64,000 nt of DNA, from contig CM030936.1 of assembly GCA_018136815.1 (NCBI GenBank), positions 5,913,685-5,977,684 on the forward strand, in the 5' to 3' direction. Origin of the DNA: Isochrysis galbana. Its lineage: Eukaryota > Haptophyta > Isochrysidales > Isochrysidaceae. The position numbers were made by a program, and so were the translations under genes. Numbering within the stretch: the stretch's first letter is position 1; every line of letters begins with the position of its first letter. Positions 20,193 to 28,379 of this stretch are shown here, piece after piece. Below the pieces are notes generated by a model. That model searched no databases and had not been told where the DNA came from. It was given only the letters and a program-made list of their open reading frames with translations.

Positions 20193-20977
20193 TCATGCCG
20201 TGCACATAAGATTTTTTTTGAAGGACAGCCAAACGCCCTTCACCATCTGCATACCCTTCCACTTTACGAAGCCACGATGTGGAGACATTTTGGTGTGCGG
20301 GACGTCCAATGTCTCGCACGTTATGGCGTGTAGATCCATCCAAGTCGGGTCTCTTCTAACTACTGCCATTGCCTTTCTTCCCTTTCGGAATGCGCCATGA
20401 TTGAGACGCATGACGCCGGCATAGAAGGCCGCGCCCAAGCAAATTTTTGCTCCTCCCAGATATTGGCAATGGATGTATTCTGGAGCCATGCCGTCAGCGA
20501 TCCAGCGGTCTTCTTCGTACGGCGCACAGCGCATACCCACACGAGAGCACATTATTGCTCCTTTTCATAGCACCAATGCGAGCCAAGCGGCCACGCGAAG
20601 CGCCAGCCGCAGTTGTCCTTTGCGCCACAGGACAGGGAGGACCACTTCCATCGACAGACTGGCACCGAGCACGTGACCTCGGGCGTATTCACCCGTGGAC
20701 GGCGCATCTCATCGAAGATGGCGAGCAATCCAATCTTTGTAGTCTTGGGCGGGGGCTTGGCGAGGGCCGCCACAACGCTAGGTGTGGTTGGTGGCGTGAC
20801 GACGAACCAAGCAGAGCTGGATGTAAGCACGAGGATGACGAGAAGGAAAAGGCGCGCTATGTTAAAGAATGATTTGCGAGTCGTCGGCTTGTCTAAGTCC
20901 TCTTCGTCAATATTCAAGCGGCGGGCTGGCGGAGGATCTTCAGGTAGCTCACGGCCAAGCGCTATGCGCGCCGCCTA
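20193..20977 (-). CDS. unrecognised single-pass membrane protein, frame broken near 20545
   Basis: A minus-strand frame open from about 20977, just after a possible acceptor (CCACTAG), to 20552 begins with a short cytosolic stretch rich in charged residues. It then has a clear membrane segment (FFNIARLFLLVILVLTSSSAWFVV, about residues 38-60), a layout typical of type II Golgi proteins. A Cys/Trp-rich region follows and stops at 20552. A second frame (20552-20193) continues in another phase with more Cys/Trp-rich sequence (APYEEDRWIADGMAPEY, LGGAKICLGAAFYAG, DPTWMDLHAITCETL). The two read like one lumenal domain split by a frameshift or an unseen small intron. No family recognised, and the upstream exon with the true start was not identified. 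Confidence 0.5.
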
Positions 20978-21239
20978 GTGGTGCAATTGTGAAGGAACGA
21001 GTGTAGCCAGAACGTCTTGTGTCAGCGCCAAGTAGCAAAAGCCGGTAGCTTGAAGTTTGAATTCGATACTGGTGCAACGCCTCGTACTGGCATGCGCACA
21101 CCTTGAGTGGAGACGACACGATGGCGGCCACTGTGGGTGAGTACGTTGGAATAGGGAGTCGGTTCACTGAGCGGAAGAGGCGATTACGTCTCGTATTTGG
21201 TGTTCCCATCGACCTACACGTGTGTAGGAGCAAGGGTGG

Positions 21240-22158
21240 TCAGCACGGGGAGTCCATGACGGTGTCATAGTGCAAACTTGAGTGGGTACGGTGCTGTCGT
21301 GTGCATGTTTGAGGATGAACAGCTTGACAGCTGAGGTTCACGCACACTAAGGGCGAGGTTGGTGGCGGCGGCGCTACGGGCGCATATTCTTGCATCGCCA
21401 CTTGTGGCGGTAGAGGTTGCGGTGTCTCGAGCGGTGGGACGGGCGTCGAGTATAGAGGGCTATGGTGAAGCAAGAACTTGGATGCCTGACGCAGCCAGTC
21501 TGGCGTCTCTGCCGGAGGCGGCCGCGTTCCGGAAGGCCGGGTCGGAACTGGAGTGTGGTGTGCTTCAACGTCCGACTCGGAAGATGACTGTGACGATCGC
21601 TTCTGTGCGATCTTCTTGCGGAGATCATCCTGGCCCTCGAGCGGTGTCACACCAGCGAGGCCCAGCTCACGTTGCATCTGCAAGTGGCAAAAAAGGCAGT
21701 CGTTGGGATAGAAGCATGTGGACGAGCCTATCTTCTTGCCCGCATGCATGCGCACCTCGTTGGAGAGATGATGGAAGCATGGCGACGCGTCCGAATCGGC
21801 ATGGCGCGCGATGGGCGCCTCTGGGGATGGAGTGACTAGGAAGGACTTGGGGGGAGGGCCGCGCTTCTTCTTGCGCTGCTGCTGCTTAATGCCCGCCCCA
21901 GGTGGATGTGCGTTTGACTGCTGTGCATTCTCCTGTCCAGGCTGGATCAGCTTGAGTGCTCGGCGTTGTGCTTCCGTGAGCGGAAGGCCGGCCTCTAGGC
22001 GCTTCTGGAGAAAGACCTGCGTAGCTTCCTTATGTACGACGAGTCCGTCTGGATGCGCAAACTTCTTTGCTGGCGGTGGCGGCACCGGAGCGGCCGCCTC
22101 CCTTGCAAACCTTGCTGCGCGGCGCACAAGCACCTCCTCCGACTCTTCGACTGCAAAC
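21240..22158 (-). CDS. unrecognised basic protein with Cys/His cluster, terminal exon
   Basis: Open frame on the minus strand from a likely acceptor (GCGCTAG before 22158) to a stop at 21240. It starts FAVEESEEVLVRRAARFAREAA and includes HPDGLVVHKEATQVFLQKRLEAGLPLTEAQRRALK, a helical basic segment. A Lys/Arg-rich patch (KQQQRKKKRGPP), probably nuclear-targeting, follows. Then comes a Cys/His cluster CFHHLSNEVRMHAGKK...STCFYPNDCLFCH that could bind zinc, CCCH-finger-like at its end. The C-terminal third is Pro/Ser-rich and may be partly intron or UTR. The 5' exon lies beyond the microsatellites at 22.3-22.7 kb and was not found. Function unknown. Confidence 0.5.
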
Positions 22159-22339
22159 CTAGCGCGGGGTGGGGGTGGGTGGAGGGGGGAGCGGAGGGAT
22201 GGGAGGGATGGTGGGCGGGGGGCGATGTCGGAAGGCTGTGCGGAGCTGGTGAGCGGGCTTGCAGAGAGATAGAGCAGGAGTGGAAGAGCGGCAGCTCTGC
22301 GCAGACAGGCAGCGGGCAGGGGGCTTCTCTCTCTCCCCC

Positions 22340-22534
22340 CCCCCTCCCTCCCTCCCTCCCTCCCTCCCTCCCTCCCTCTCTCCTTCTCGTGGCTGGACTA
22401 GGCGGCGCCCGGTCTGCTCGAGGACGGCAGACAGGGCTGTTGTGTACATGCACGCACGCAGGGCAACCACGCCCCGGCCGCATACGCTTACATGCTCCCT
22501 GGCTCCCTCTCCCACCCCCCGTCCGTCTCTCCCT

Positions 22535-22627
<93 letters not shown>

Positions 22628-22700
22628 GCTCTCTCTCGTCTCTCTCTCTCTCGCTCCGCGTTGCGATTCGTCTCTCTCCCCTCCCGCCCATTTGCCTTCA
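22340..22700. repeat. (CCCT)n and (TC)n microsatellites
   Basis: CCCTCCCTCCC at about 22341-22378 and an almost pure TC tract from about 22538 to 22625, continuing impurely to about 22685. Long Leu/Ser or Arg/Glu frames across it are artefacts of the repeat. Confidence 0.95.
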
Positions 22701-22918
22701 TCGATATATTCATCTTCTCGGACGACTTTCTCCTCTTTCCTTTGGGTTCCCCCTTTCTCCTTCTCCTATATACCGCGCTCGCACCCCCCTCCTCTGCCGA
22801 CGGGTAGGGACGCGCGAGCAGCCCAGGAGGAAGTAGACTGACTGCATTGTACTTCGTCATCTACGAGTAAAATAGGCTGCAGTAGAGCTCTATCCCCCAA
22901 TGGCTCCGATAAAGGAGA

Positions 22919-22999
22919 GCGTCAGAGTTTTCATGTTGTGTTAGTATAACCTTAGTGCTGCGGGACCGTAGCCCTTCGACGGCAACGGAGCCCCTCCCC
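22919..22999 (+). repeat. CAGAGTTTT repeat family, copy 2, left part
   Basis: GTCAGAGTTTTCATGTTGTG to GGAGCCCCTCCCC. The copy is interrupted exactly here by a transposon and continues at 23590. Confidence 0.9.
22990..22999. repeat. 10-bp target-site duplication, left
   Basis: GCCCCTCCCC directly precedes the transposon. The same 10 bp follow it at 23580-23589. The uninterrupted family copies have this sequence once. Confidence 0.9.
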
Positions 23000-23047
23000 A
23001 GTGATGTGGCATCAGTACGGATATCAGTTTTTTATATCAGCATCAGA

Positions 23048-23152
23048 TGTATCTGTGACAACAGCACGCGCCAAGGTGTACGGGCAGGTGCGCTGAGGGC
23101 TGTCGTGTTAGTACCGGGCTAGTGAGAGTAGTGGTACTAATGCTCAGTTAGA
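23048..23152 (+). repeat. dispersed repeat (CACGCGCCAAGGTGTACGGG), copy 2
   Basis: Same sequence as 15331-15440, here inside the 580-bp transposon. The better-preserved tail reads GAGTAGTGGTACTAATGCTCAG. Confidence 0.85.
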
Positions 23153-23302
23153 TTATTATTATTTATATCAGCATCAGTTCACCTGGAGCTGATAACTGAT
23201 ATCAGCTGTCAGTTGTCAGCAGCTTGGAGCTGGGAGAAAACAAAACACGCAGCCTCCTTTACTTCGTATCTGCAAAAAATTCTGTGCAAAATATACAGCA
23301 AT

Positions 23303-23378
23303 CTGGGAATCGAACAATCGAACTGGCCCCCCGAGTGTCAACAACACTGCAGGCGTGCACACTGAGCCAAGAAGGCTC
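23303..23378 (-). ncRNA. tRNA-like sequence (Asn GTT-like), probably a relic or Pol III promoter
   Basis: On the minus strand it contains an A-box-like TGGCTCAGTGTG and a B-box-like GTTCGATTCC about 54 bp apart. A stem AGTG/CACT encloses a 7-base loop TTGTTGA with GTT in the anticodon position. The T arm carries a duplicated GTTCGATT and does not pair well, and no convincing acceptor stem forms, so a functional tRNA is unlikely. It lies inside the transposon, as in tRNA-derived SINE heads. Confidence 0.35.
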
Positions 23379-23579
23379 ATAAGTCTCAACAGCTAAATTT
23401 GTCGTATATATATCTTGGATAAACGGATAAACACAACAGCTACTGATATCAGCTGATATACTGCTCGCGTAGAGCCTCAGAGGTGATATCAGCTGATGGA
23501 CCTCATAAGCTGATATAAGCTTCTGATATCAGTGTAAGCTCGAAGTCAGTGTCAGCTTATGAACTGATGCCACATCACT

Positions 23580-23589
23580 GCCCCTCCCC
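23580..23589. repeat. 10-bp target-site duplication, right
   Basis: GCCCCTCCCC, identical to 22990-22999, immediately after the terminal inverted repeat. Confidence 0.9.
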
Positions 23590-23685
23590 CGCGATGGGGG
23601 TGGGCGCGGTGGGCGCATGGCGCATGGCTCGTCCGGTGTGTGTGGCTAGGAATGCTAGCTAACAAGGACGCTATAAGTTCTGAGG
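23590..23685 (+). repeat. CAGAGTTTT repeat family, copy 2, right part
   Basis: Resumes with CGCGATGGGGGTG and runs through GGCTCGTCCGGTGTGTGTGG and ATGCTAGCTAACAAGG, as in copies 1 and 3. Confidence 0.85.
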
Positions 23686-23860
23686 CGAGAAGCGCTCAAT
23701 CACAATCACCATCACCCACAGCATGGAAAAGCGTTCAATCACCATCAGCCTACACGTGGAAACGCGTTCAATCGCCATCACCCCCACCGCATGGCGTATG
23801 GAAAAGCCTTCAATCACCATCAGCCTACACATGGAAAAGCGTTCAATCGCCGTCCCCATC
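23679..23860 (+). repeat. minisatellite with inverted copy at 42700-42895
   Basis: Alternating units of about 30 bp: GCGTTCAATCACCATCA then CC(C/A)CC(A)CCGCATGGAAAA or GCCTACACGTGGAA. The same array, opposite in orientation, is at 42700-42895, and both share the edge GAGGCGAGAAGCGCTCAATCAC. Confidence 0.9.
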
Positions 23861-23899
23861 GACCTAGTTGGGCTGTTGTCGCATCCGCGATCGACTTCC

Positions 23900-24573
23900 G
23901 ACCTTAGGCGGCACGCGAAGTCACAGTGCATTCCCTCATCACGTGAAATTAGCTCGTTCGAGAAGCACAGACCAGGCATGAGTCCTTGCTTCTTGAAGAA
24001 GAAGATCGCGCAGAACGACGCCGAGAAGAAGATCCCTTCCACCACCGCGAAGGCCACGAGGCGCTCGGCGAAGGGGCGGTCGGCTCGCAGCCATTGCAGG
24101 GCCCACTCTGCCTTTCGAGCGACTGAGGGTACTGTCTGAGTGGCTCGAAGTAGGCTGTTCTTCAGTTCTTCTCCGTCGTGTCTCGGACAAGCGTGTCAAT
24201 GAGGAGGCTGTAGGTCTCAGCATGGACGTTCTCAATCATGATCTGGAATCCATAGAAGCACCTGGCCTCCGCCACCTTGCACATCGTCTGAGAATCGGGC
24301 ACAAAGGTTCTCGTTCACAATCCGGTCCGAGGCGGCAAAGAAGGCGAGTACGCGAGAGAGGAAGTGGCGCTCTTCGGAACTCAACTTGTCGCGCCAATGG
24401 ACGACGTCGCTCGCCAAGTCGATCTCCTCCGCCGTCCAGATCGATGCCTGCGCTCGCTTGTACATCTCCCACAGCGACTTGTGGCGGATTGGGTAGAGCA
24501 CGAAGCGCTCTCCCTCAGAGTCATTGAGGAGAGGCTCCTGGGCGTCAGTGGGGTTTGTGGCGAGGTTTTGCAT
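23900..24573 (-). pseudogene. RNR2: ribonucleotide reductase small subunit (R2), truncated and frameshifted
   Basis: Minus-strand reading starts at 24573 ([16 protein letters not shown]) and matches class I R2 from the N-terminus: [41 protein letters not shown]. An extra G after DDVQ (about 24258) moves the frame. It continues [27 protein letters not shown], shifts again near 24160, and resumes [35 protein letters not shown] and [13 protein letters not shown]. The recognisable iron-ligand motifs (first Asp/Glu region, E-N-V-H, VEG, DEGMH) are all present. Homology ends near 23905, losing about the last 100 residues with the R1-binding tail; beyond lie the minisatellite and repeat copy 2. R2 makes the tyrosyl radical for deoxynucleotide synthesis, so a complete copy must exist elsewhere. 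Sequencing indels could explain the frameshifts but not the missing 3' end. Confidence 0.85.
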
Positions 24574-24835
24574 GGGAGGTGGTTTGGGAGGGGGTTTGAA
24601 CGCGCTCTACATAGTGGCGGAGAAAAAAATTCTTGACGTCACCACAAGCTGCTGAGTGGGGGGTGGATGTGGATAAGAAGCCAGGCGGATTCTATGGGAG
24701 GCCATCTTTAAACCGCGCCATCATGCCAAAATACAATTCGTTACAGTGGAACCTTGCTAATCAATAAAAAAATTTTCCAACTGGGAAGGTGCTGGTCCGA
24801 AGTTTTTTCTTCAGTGAAGGTGCAGGTGAAGGTGA
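24574..24835. other. 5' flank of the R2 pseudogene
   Basis: No gene seen. The stretch becomes AT-richer at 24700-24790. Confidence 0.45.
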
Positions 24836-25349
24836 GAGTGCAGGCATAGATGGGGTAACAGCTTATCAGCTCTCAAGGTTATGGAGCTATCACTAATACC
24901 AGCACTAATATCAGCTCTCATGAGAGTTGTCCCAACCAACAACAAAACTCCCCTGTGCGCGCGCACGCGTGCGTTGATTTACGCTCTCCACACTCCACAC
25001 ACGAACTCTCCTTCTCTCCTCTAGCGTAGATTGGTACTACTAGTTGGATGTTGGATGAACCTATCGCATCTTAGGGATTGAGGATAGATAGAGCGTAGCA
25101 GCCAAGCATCCGACCGACGGAGGCTACTACGTATGTATGTAACATGTATGTATGAAGTATCGATGTTGATGGAGGGGGGGGAGGCAACGATCAATGATTC
25201 TATTAATAGTAAAAGGATTCATAGTAGTAGATCAGCCCCTTTAAGATTAGTCTAACAGCCGACAACTAATATCAGTGATTTGGCAGTTTGGAGCTATTAC
25301 TCTTACTGAGAGCTCATAACAGTACTCTTACCCCATCTATGAGTGCAGG
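24836..25349. mobile_element. second non-autonomous Mutator-like element with 9-bp target duplication
   Basis: The direct repeat GAGTGCAGG at 24836-24844 and 25341-25349 encloses an element of about 496 bp. Its ends are inverted repeats: (C)ATAGATGGGGTAA at the left and TTACCCCATCTAT at the right. Imperfect inverted similarity continues inward for about 50 bp (CAGCTCTCA, GAGCTAT.ACT). No transposase; the interior has ACGTATGTATGTAAC-type short repeats and CA-rich sequence. Termini differ from the 23.0-kb element, so it is a different family. Confidence 0.75.
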
Positions 25350-25741
25350 AACTGCAGGTGCAGGTGAAGACACGGTGAACGGGGCGCGCTGGGCGGCCAG
25401 TAGCCCGCCAAGGTGGCTGTTGATCGTGCTCGCGTGGGATTGCAAGTTGAGAGCCAAAATTGATCAAGTGGTGGGGCACACCACCCATGTTATCGGAAAA
25501 AATAAGCAGGCACCTGCACTGCACGCACACTCCTTCACTCCAACTGCGGCATCGACGCCACATACAGCTGCGGAGCCCGCGCGCGCACATCAAATCCCGC
25601 GCGCACACACCCGTTCTATTCAATACAAGATCCTCAAGCTGATTCATTCACTTATGCGGACATGGGAAGCGCAGCAGCGGAAGTGCAGCAGCAACACAAC
25701 AGCCCCGCGCTGAACACATGAAGCCAGCGGGGGGCCCATTT
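25350..25741. other. intergenic, no supported gene
   Basis: Overlapping frames on both strands, none with a recognisable domain. Confidence 0.45.
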
Positions 25742-26215
25742 TCAGAGGCTGGGCACGTTGTTGTCGCTGTCGCTCGAACATGCTCCCTCCGCTATTTCAC
25801 CCTGCTGCGTTTCCTCGTGCTGTTCGTCCGTCTCGACTCCGGCTGATTCCAGACGCGTGCGCTCCCTGCCGATCTTGTAGAAGAAGACAGCCAGCACTGT
25901 GCGAGCAGTGCTTGCGCCAGACCTGTGGTACATGCGAGACAGTAGCACATGGGCGTCACCAATCTCCTTGAAAACAGCGGGCGCTGCAGCGCCGGCGACC
26001 ACTTTGTTTGCAACGTCCACGCCAGAGACGTACACCAGGGCCGCAGGCAAGGTCTGATCCGGGTAGTCCGTTGAGGGCTCCAAGTTGATGAAGGCTAGCG
26101 ATTGAAGATCGGCGCTCAGATGACCCGCCCGCCCGCCCCCGGGCTCTGCCGGGGTCTCTGCAGGGCCTGCTGGGACATCTTCACCTGCGTCTTCACCTGC
26201 GTCGGCGTGCGGCAT
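25742..26215 (-). CDS. unrecognised acidic protein (hypothetical)
   Basis: An open frame of 157 residues starting with ATG at 26215. It has an acidic Gly/Pro-rich N-terminus, a middle that looks structured (HLSADLQSLAFINLEPSTDY, ALVYVSGVDVANKVVAGAA, DAHVLLSRMYHRSG, TVLAVFFYKIGRERTRLES) and a Glu/Ser-rich tail. I recognise no family. It may be an exon or a transposon-derived piece; neighbours give no hint. Confidence 0.35.
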   Translation of the reverse strand: MPHADAGEDAGEDVPAGPAETPAEPGGGRAGHLSADLQSLAFINLEPSTDYPDQTLPAALVYVSGVDVANKVVAGAAAPAVFKEIGDAHVLLSRMYHRSGASTARTVLAVFFYKIGRERTRLESAGVETDEQHEETQQGEIAEGACSSDSDNNVPSL

Positions 26216-26257
26216 CGGCCAGCGGCTCAGTGCAGCCGCCGATATTCCCAGTTGTAA

Positions 26258-26602
26258 TTATTTTTTATTAATCCCCACTTTCGTTGCCAGTGTTGTAAAC
26301 AAATCACGTCTACGTGGTATGTTTACTATGGTTTCGAAGGCGATGGGCATGAAGCATGTCCACGTGTGAAATTCACACCAGCTGCTAATGTAGATGCTGT
26401 GAAAGCTAAATACCGCGAAGGCGGTTTTGGCGATTGGTATATCCAACGCAACTTCATCGGTTGTAATAACCATGATGAAGCTGCGGAAGTGTGTGGTATG
26501 ATTCATGAGGAGATGAGCAATGACATCCGCAAGGCGACAGCTAAAGGTAAGCTGCAGGAGTTCCTTGTGGAATTCAATCTCACTGTTCTGGAACGTGAGT
26601 AG
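26258..26602 (+). CDS. AT-richer open frame without ATG, possible horizontally derived exon
   Basis: The plus-strand frame runs from a TAA near 26256 to TAG at 26602. It reads FFINPHFRCQCCKQITS, TWYVYYGFEGDGHEACPRV, KFTPAANVDAVKAKYREGG, FGDWYIQRNFIGCNNHDEA and ends NLTVLERE. Codons favour A/T third positions (GCT, GGT, GAA), unlike the GC-rich neighbours. The N-terminal CQCC may bind metal. The first Met is late, so this is an exon, a gene fragment, or it starts at GTG. A longer frame also exists antisense but looks less protein-like. Family not recognised. Confidence 0.45.
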   Translation, partial: LFFINPHFRCQCCKQITSTWYVYYGFEGDGHEACPRVKFTPAANVDAVKAKYREGGFGDWYIQRNFIGCNNHDEAAEVCGMIHEEMSNDIRKATAKGKLQEFLVEFNLTVLERE

Positions 26603-26739
26603 AGAGTAAAAAAATAGTGAGGGGTTTCGCGCTGGAAACAGTATCTTCCCCTTAGTTGGTTGTAGACAATCTAACATCCAGTTTACAATCATAATCGTCC
26701 GGCTGCGCGGCCCGTCGGCTGCGCGTGGCTGCGCGTGGC

Positions 26740-26805
26740 TGTGCGGATCTGGGCGGATCTGGGCGGATCTGGGCGGATCTGGGCGGATCTAGGTGGATCT
26801 GGGCG
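26740..26805. repeat. (GGATCTGGGC)n minisatellite
   Basis: Five or six 10-bp units GGATCTGGGC, with related units (GGATCTGAGTTGGTCTGCGC) following to about 26840. Confidence 0.85.
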
Positions 26806-26889
26806 TCTGAGTTGGTCTGCGCGGATCTGAGTTGGTCTGCGCGCGCGCGCGCGATGCGGTGTGTGTGCGCGCGGTGGTGCGCGCGCGGG

Positions 26890-27265
26890 GGGGGGGGGGG
26901 CAGGTGGCGGCAGGACAGGGCAGGACAGGGCAGTGTGTGGCAGGACAGGGCAGGTGGCGGCAGGGCCGGGCAGGTGGCGGCAGGGCGGGGCAGGTGGCGG
27001 CAGGACAGGGCAAGTGGCGGCAGGGCAGGGCAGGTGGCGGCAGGGCGGCAGGGCAGGGCAGGTGGCGGCGGGTGGCGGCGGGGTGAAACATGGTGTGGCA
27101 GGTGGCGGCGGGTGGTGGCAGGGCAGTGCAGGTGGCGGCAGGGCAGGGCAGGTGGCGGCAGGGCGGCAGGGCAGGGCAGGTGGCGGCGGGTGGCGGCGGG
27201 GTGAAACATGGTGTGGCAGGTGGCGGCGGGTGGTGGCAGGGCAGTGCAGGTGGCGGCAGTACGCG
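26890..27265. repeat. GGCAGG(T/G) minisatellite with 120-bp higher-order period
   Basis: Built from GGGCAGG and GGTGGCGGCA units. From about 27054 a 120-bp block containing GGGGTGAAACATGGTGTGGC is present twice (27054-27173 and 27174-27265). The long Pro/Ala/His frames on the minus strand and Gly/Arg frames on the plus strand are products of the repeat. Confidence 0.9.
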
Positions 27266-28148
27266 GCAGTGTGGATTCTCCCCTCTGGCAGGGGTGGATA
27301 TGGCTTTGTGTGACAGAACGGGGATAAGTGATTTTTGCCCTGTTTGGGCCCCATATGCTGGGTTTATTTTACTGCGTTTTTGTCCTGCATATGGGGGTGG
27401 GAAAAAATTGGCTGATTTATGCCCCATATGCTAGTGGAATCATACTGTGGAAATGAGCTCCTACTGTGCATATGAGCCCATGTTGTCTATTCATCCTTCC
27501 TCCCCCTTCCCACCCTTCTTCCGTTGGGGGATCTACATCTTCAATCTCCATTTCCTCTTCCCACTCGAGCACAGCGCACAACCCTCCCGGCTACCATACT
27601 GTACGCACCACCGGGTCCGGCGGACCCGGTACCGGTTCACCGGTACCGGTACCGGCGTACCGGTACCTGTGGAACAACGTAGCTTCTCTTTCGAGAGAAA
27701 GAGAGAGGGCGCTCCACCACCCACGATCCCATGCATCAAAGCGAAGCTTTTGACCGAGAACGAGAGAAAGCAGAGAATTATAACGATAAATGCCGAAGGA
27801 CGAAGAGAAGAGCGAAGCCTAACGAGTGTCGACTCGCGAATGCGACATTGGGCGATTGGGCGGCCTGGGGCGGGTGTGCGCGGCGGAGAAGGGGAAGGGG
27901 AAGAGGGGCCGGTGGCTCGGCGGCTCTTTCGGGGGAGTTTTTTCTTCTTCTTTCACCCGGTCTAATGCGCCCCCTCACTGCTCCGTTGCCGTTCACTAGC
28001 GCAAACTGAAGCCCGCTGGTCATGCAAGCAGCCAGCACTCTACACTCTACACTCTAACACTGGGAAATTTCGATCTGTGAAGTAGAACGTAAAAAGAGTG
28101 GCGGGTGGGCGCGCCCGCCGCGCCGCGCCGCGCCTAATCTCTTCCAGA

Positions 28149-28183
<35 letters not shown>

Positions 28184-28367
28184 GGGAGAGGGAGGGAGGG
28201 AGGGAGGGAGGGGGAGAGACAGAGACAGAGACAGAGACGGGGCCAGAGAGAGAGAAGGGGAGAGAGGGGGGAAGAAATCGTTAGTTATAGTGGCCTTCGC
28301 TTGCTGAGGGGAGAAACGGAGAGGGGGAGAGGGAGGGAGGGAGAGGGACGGGGCTGTAGAGAGAAGC
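27266..28367. other. intergenic with GGTACC-rich palindromes and a GA microsatellite
   Basis: At 27600-27670 overlapping CCGGTACCGG/GGTACCGGT palindromes form a strong hairpin cluster. GA-rich microsatellite occupies about 28150-28350, directly upstream of the next gene. Three CATATG-containing GCCCCATATGCT motifs lie at 27345-27432. No gene supported. Confidence 0.55.
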
Positions 28368-28379
28368 GTGGCAGCGTGC

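Larger units (their letters stand above)
23000..23579. mobile_element. non-autonomous Mutator-like element (580 bp)
   Basis: Bounded by perfect 17-bp terminal inverted repeats, AGTGATGTGGCATCAGT at 23000-23016 and its reverse complement at 23563-23579. It is flanked by the 10-bp target duplication GCCCCTCCCC. It splits copy 2 of the CAGAGTTTT repeat, which gives an independent proof of insertion. The interior has no transposase. It holds the 23048-23152 repeat, a tRNA-like block (23303-23378) and many GATATCAGCTGATAT-type palindromes. A 9-11 bp duplication is typical of Mutator-like elements. Confidence 0.9.

Noticed and set aside
22159..22860. Frames of over 230 codons rich in Arg/Glu or Ser/Leu.
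   Set aside because: Translation of a TC/GA microsatellite.
26652..27434. Three long Pro/Ala/His-rich minus-strand frames and Gly/Arg-rich plus-strand frames.
   Set aside because: They are all generated by the GGCAGG/GGTGGC minisatellite and have no sequence outside the repeat.
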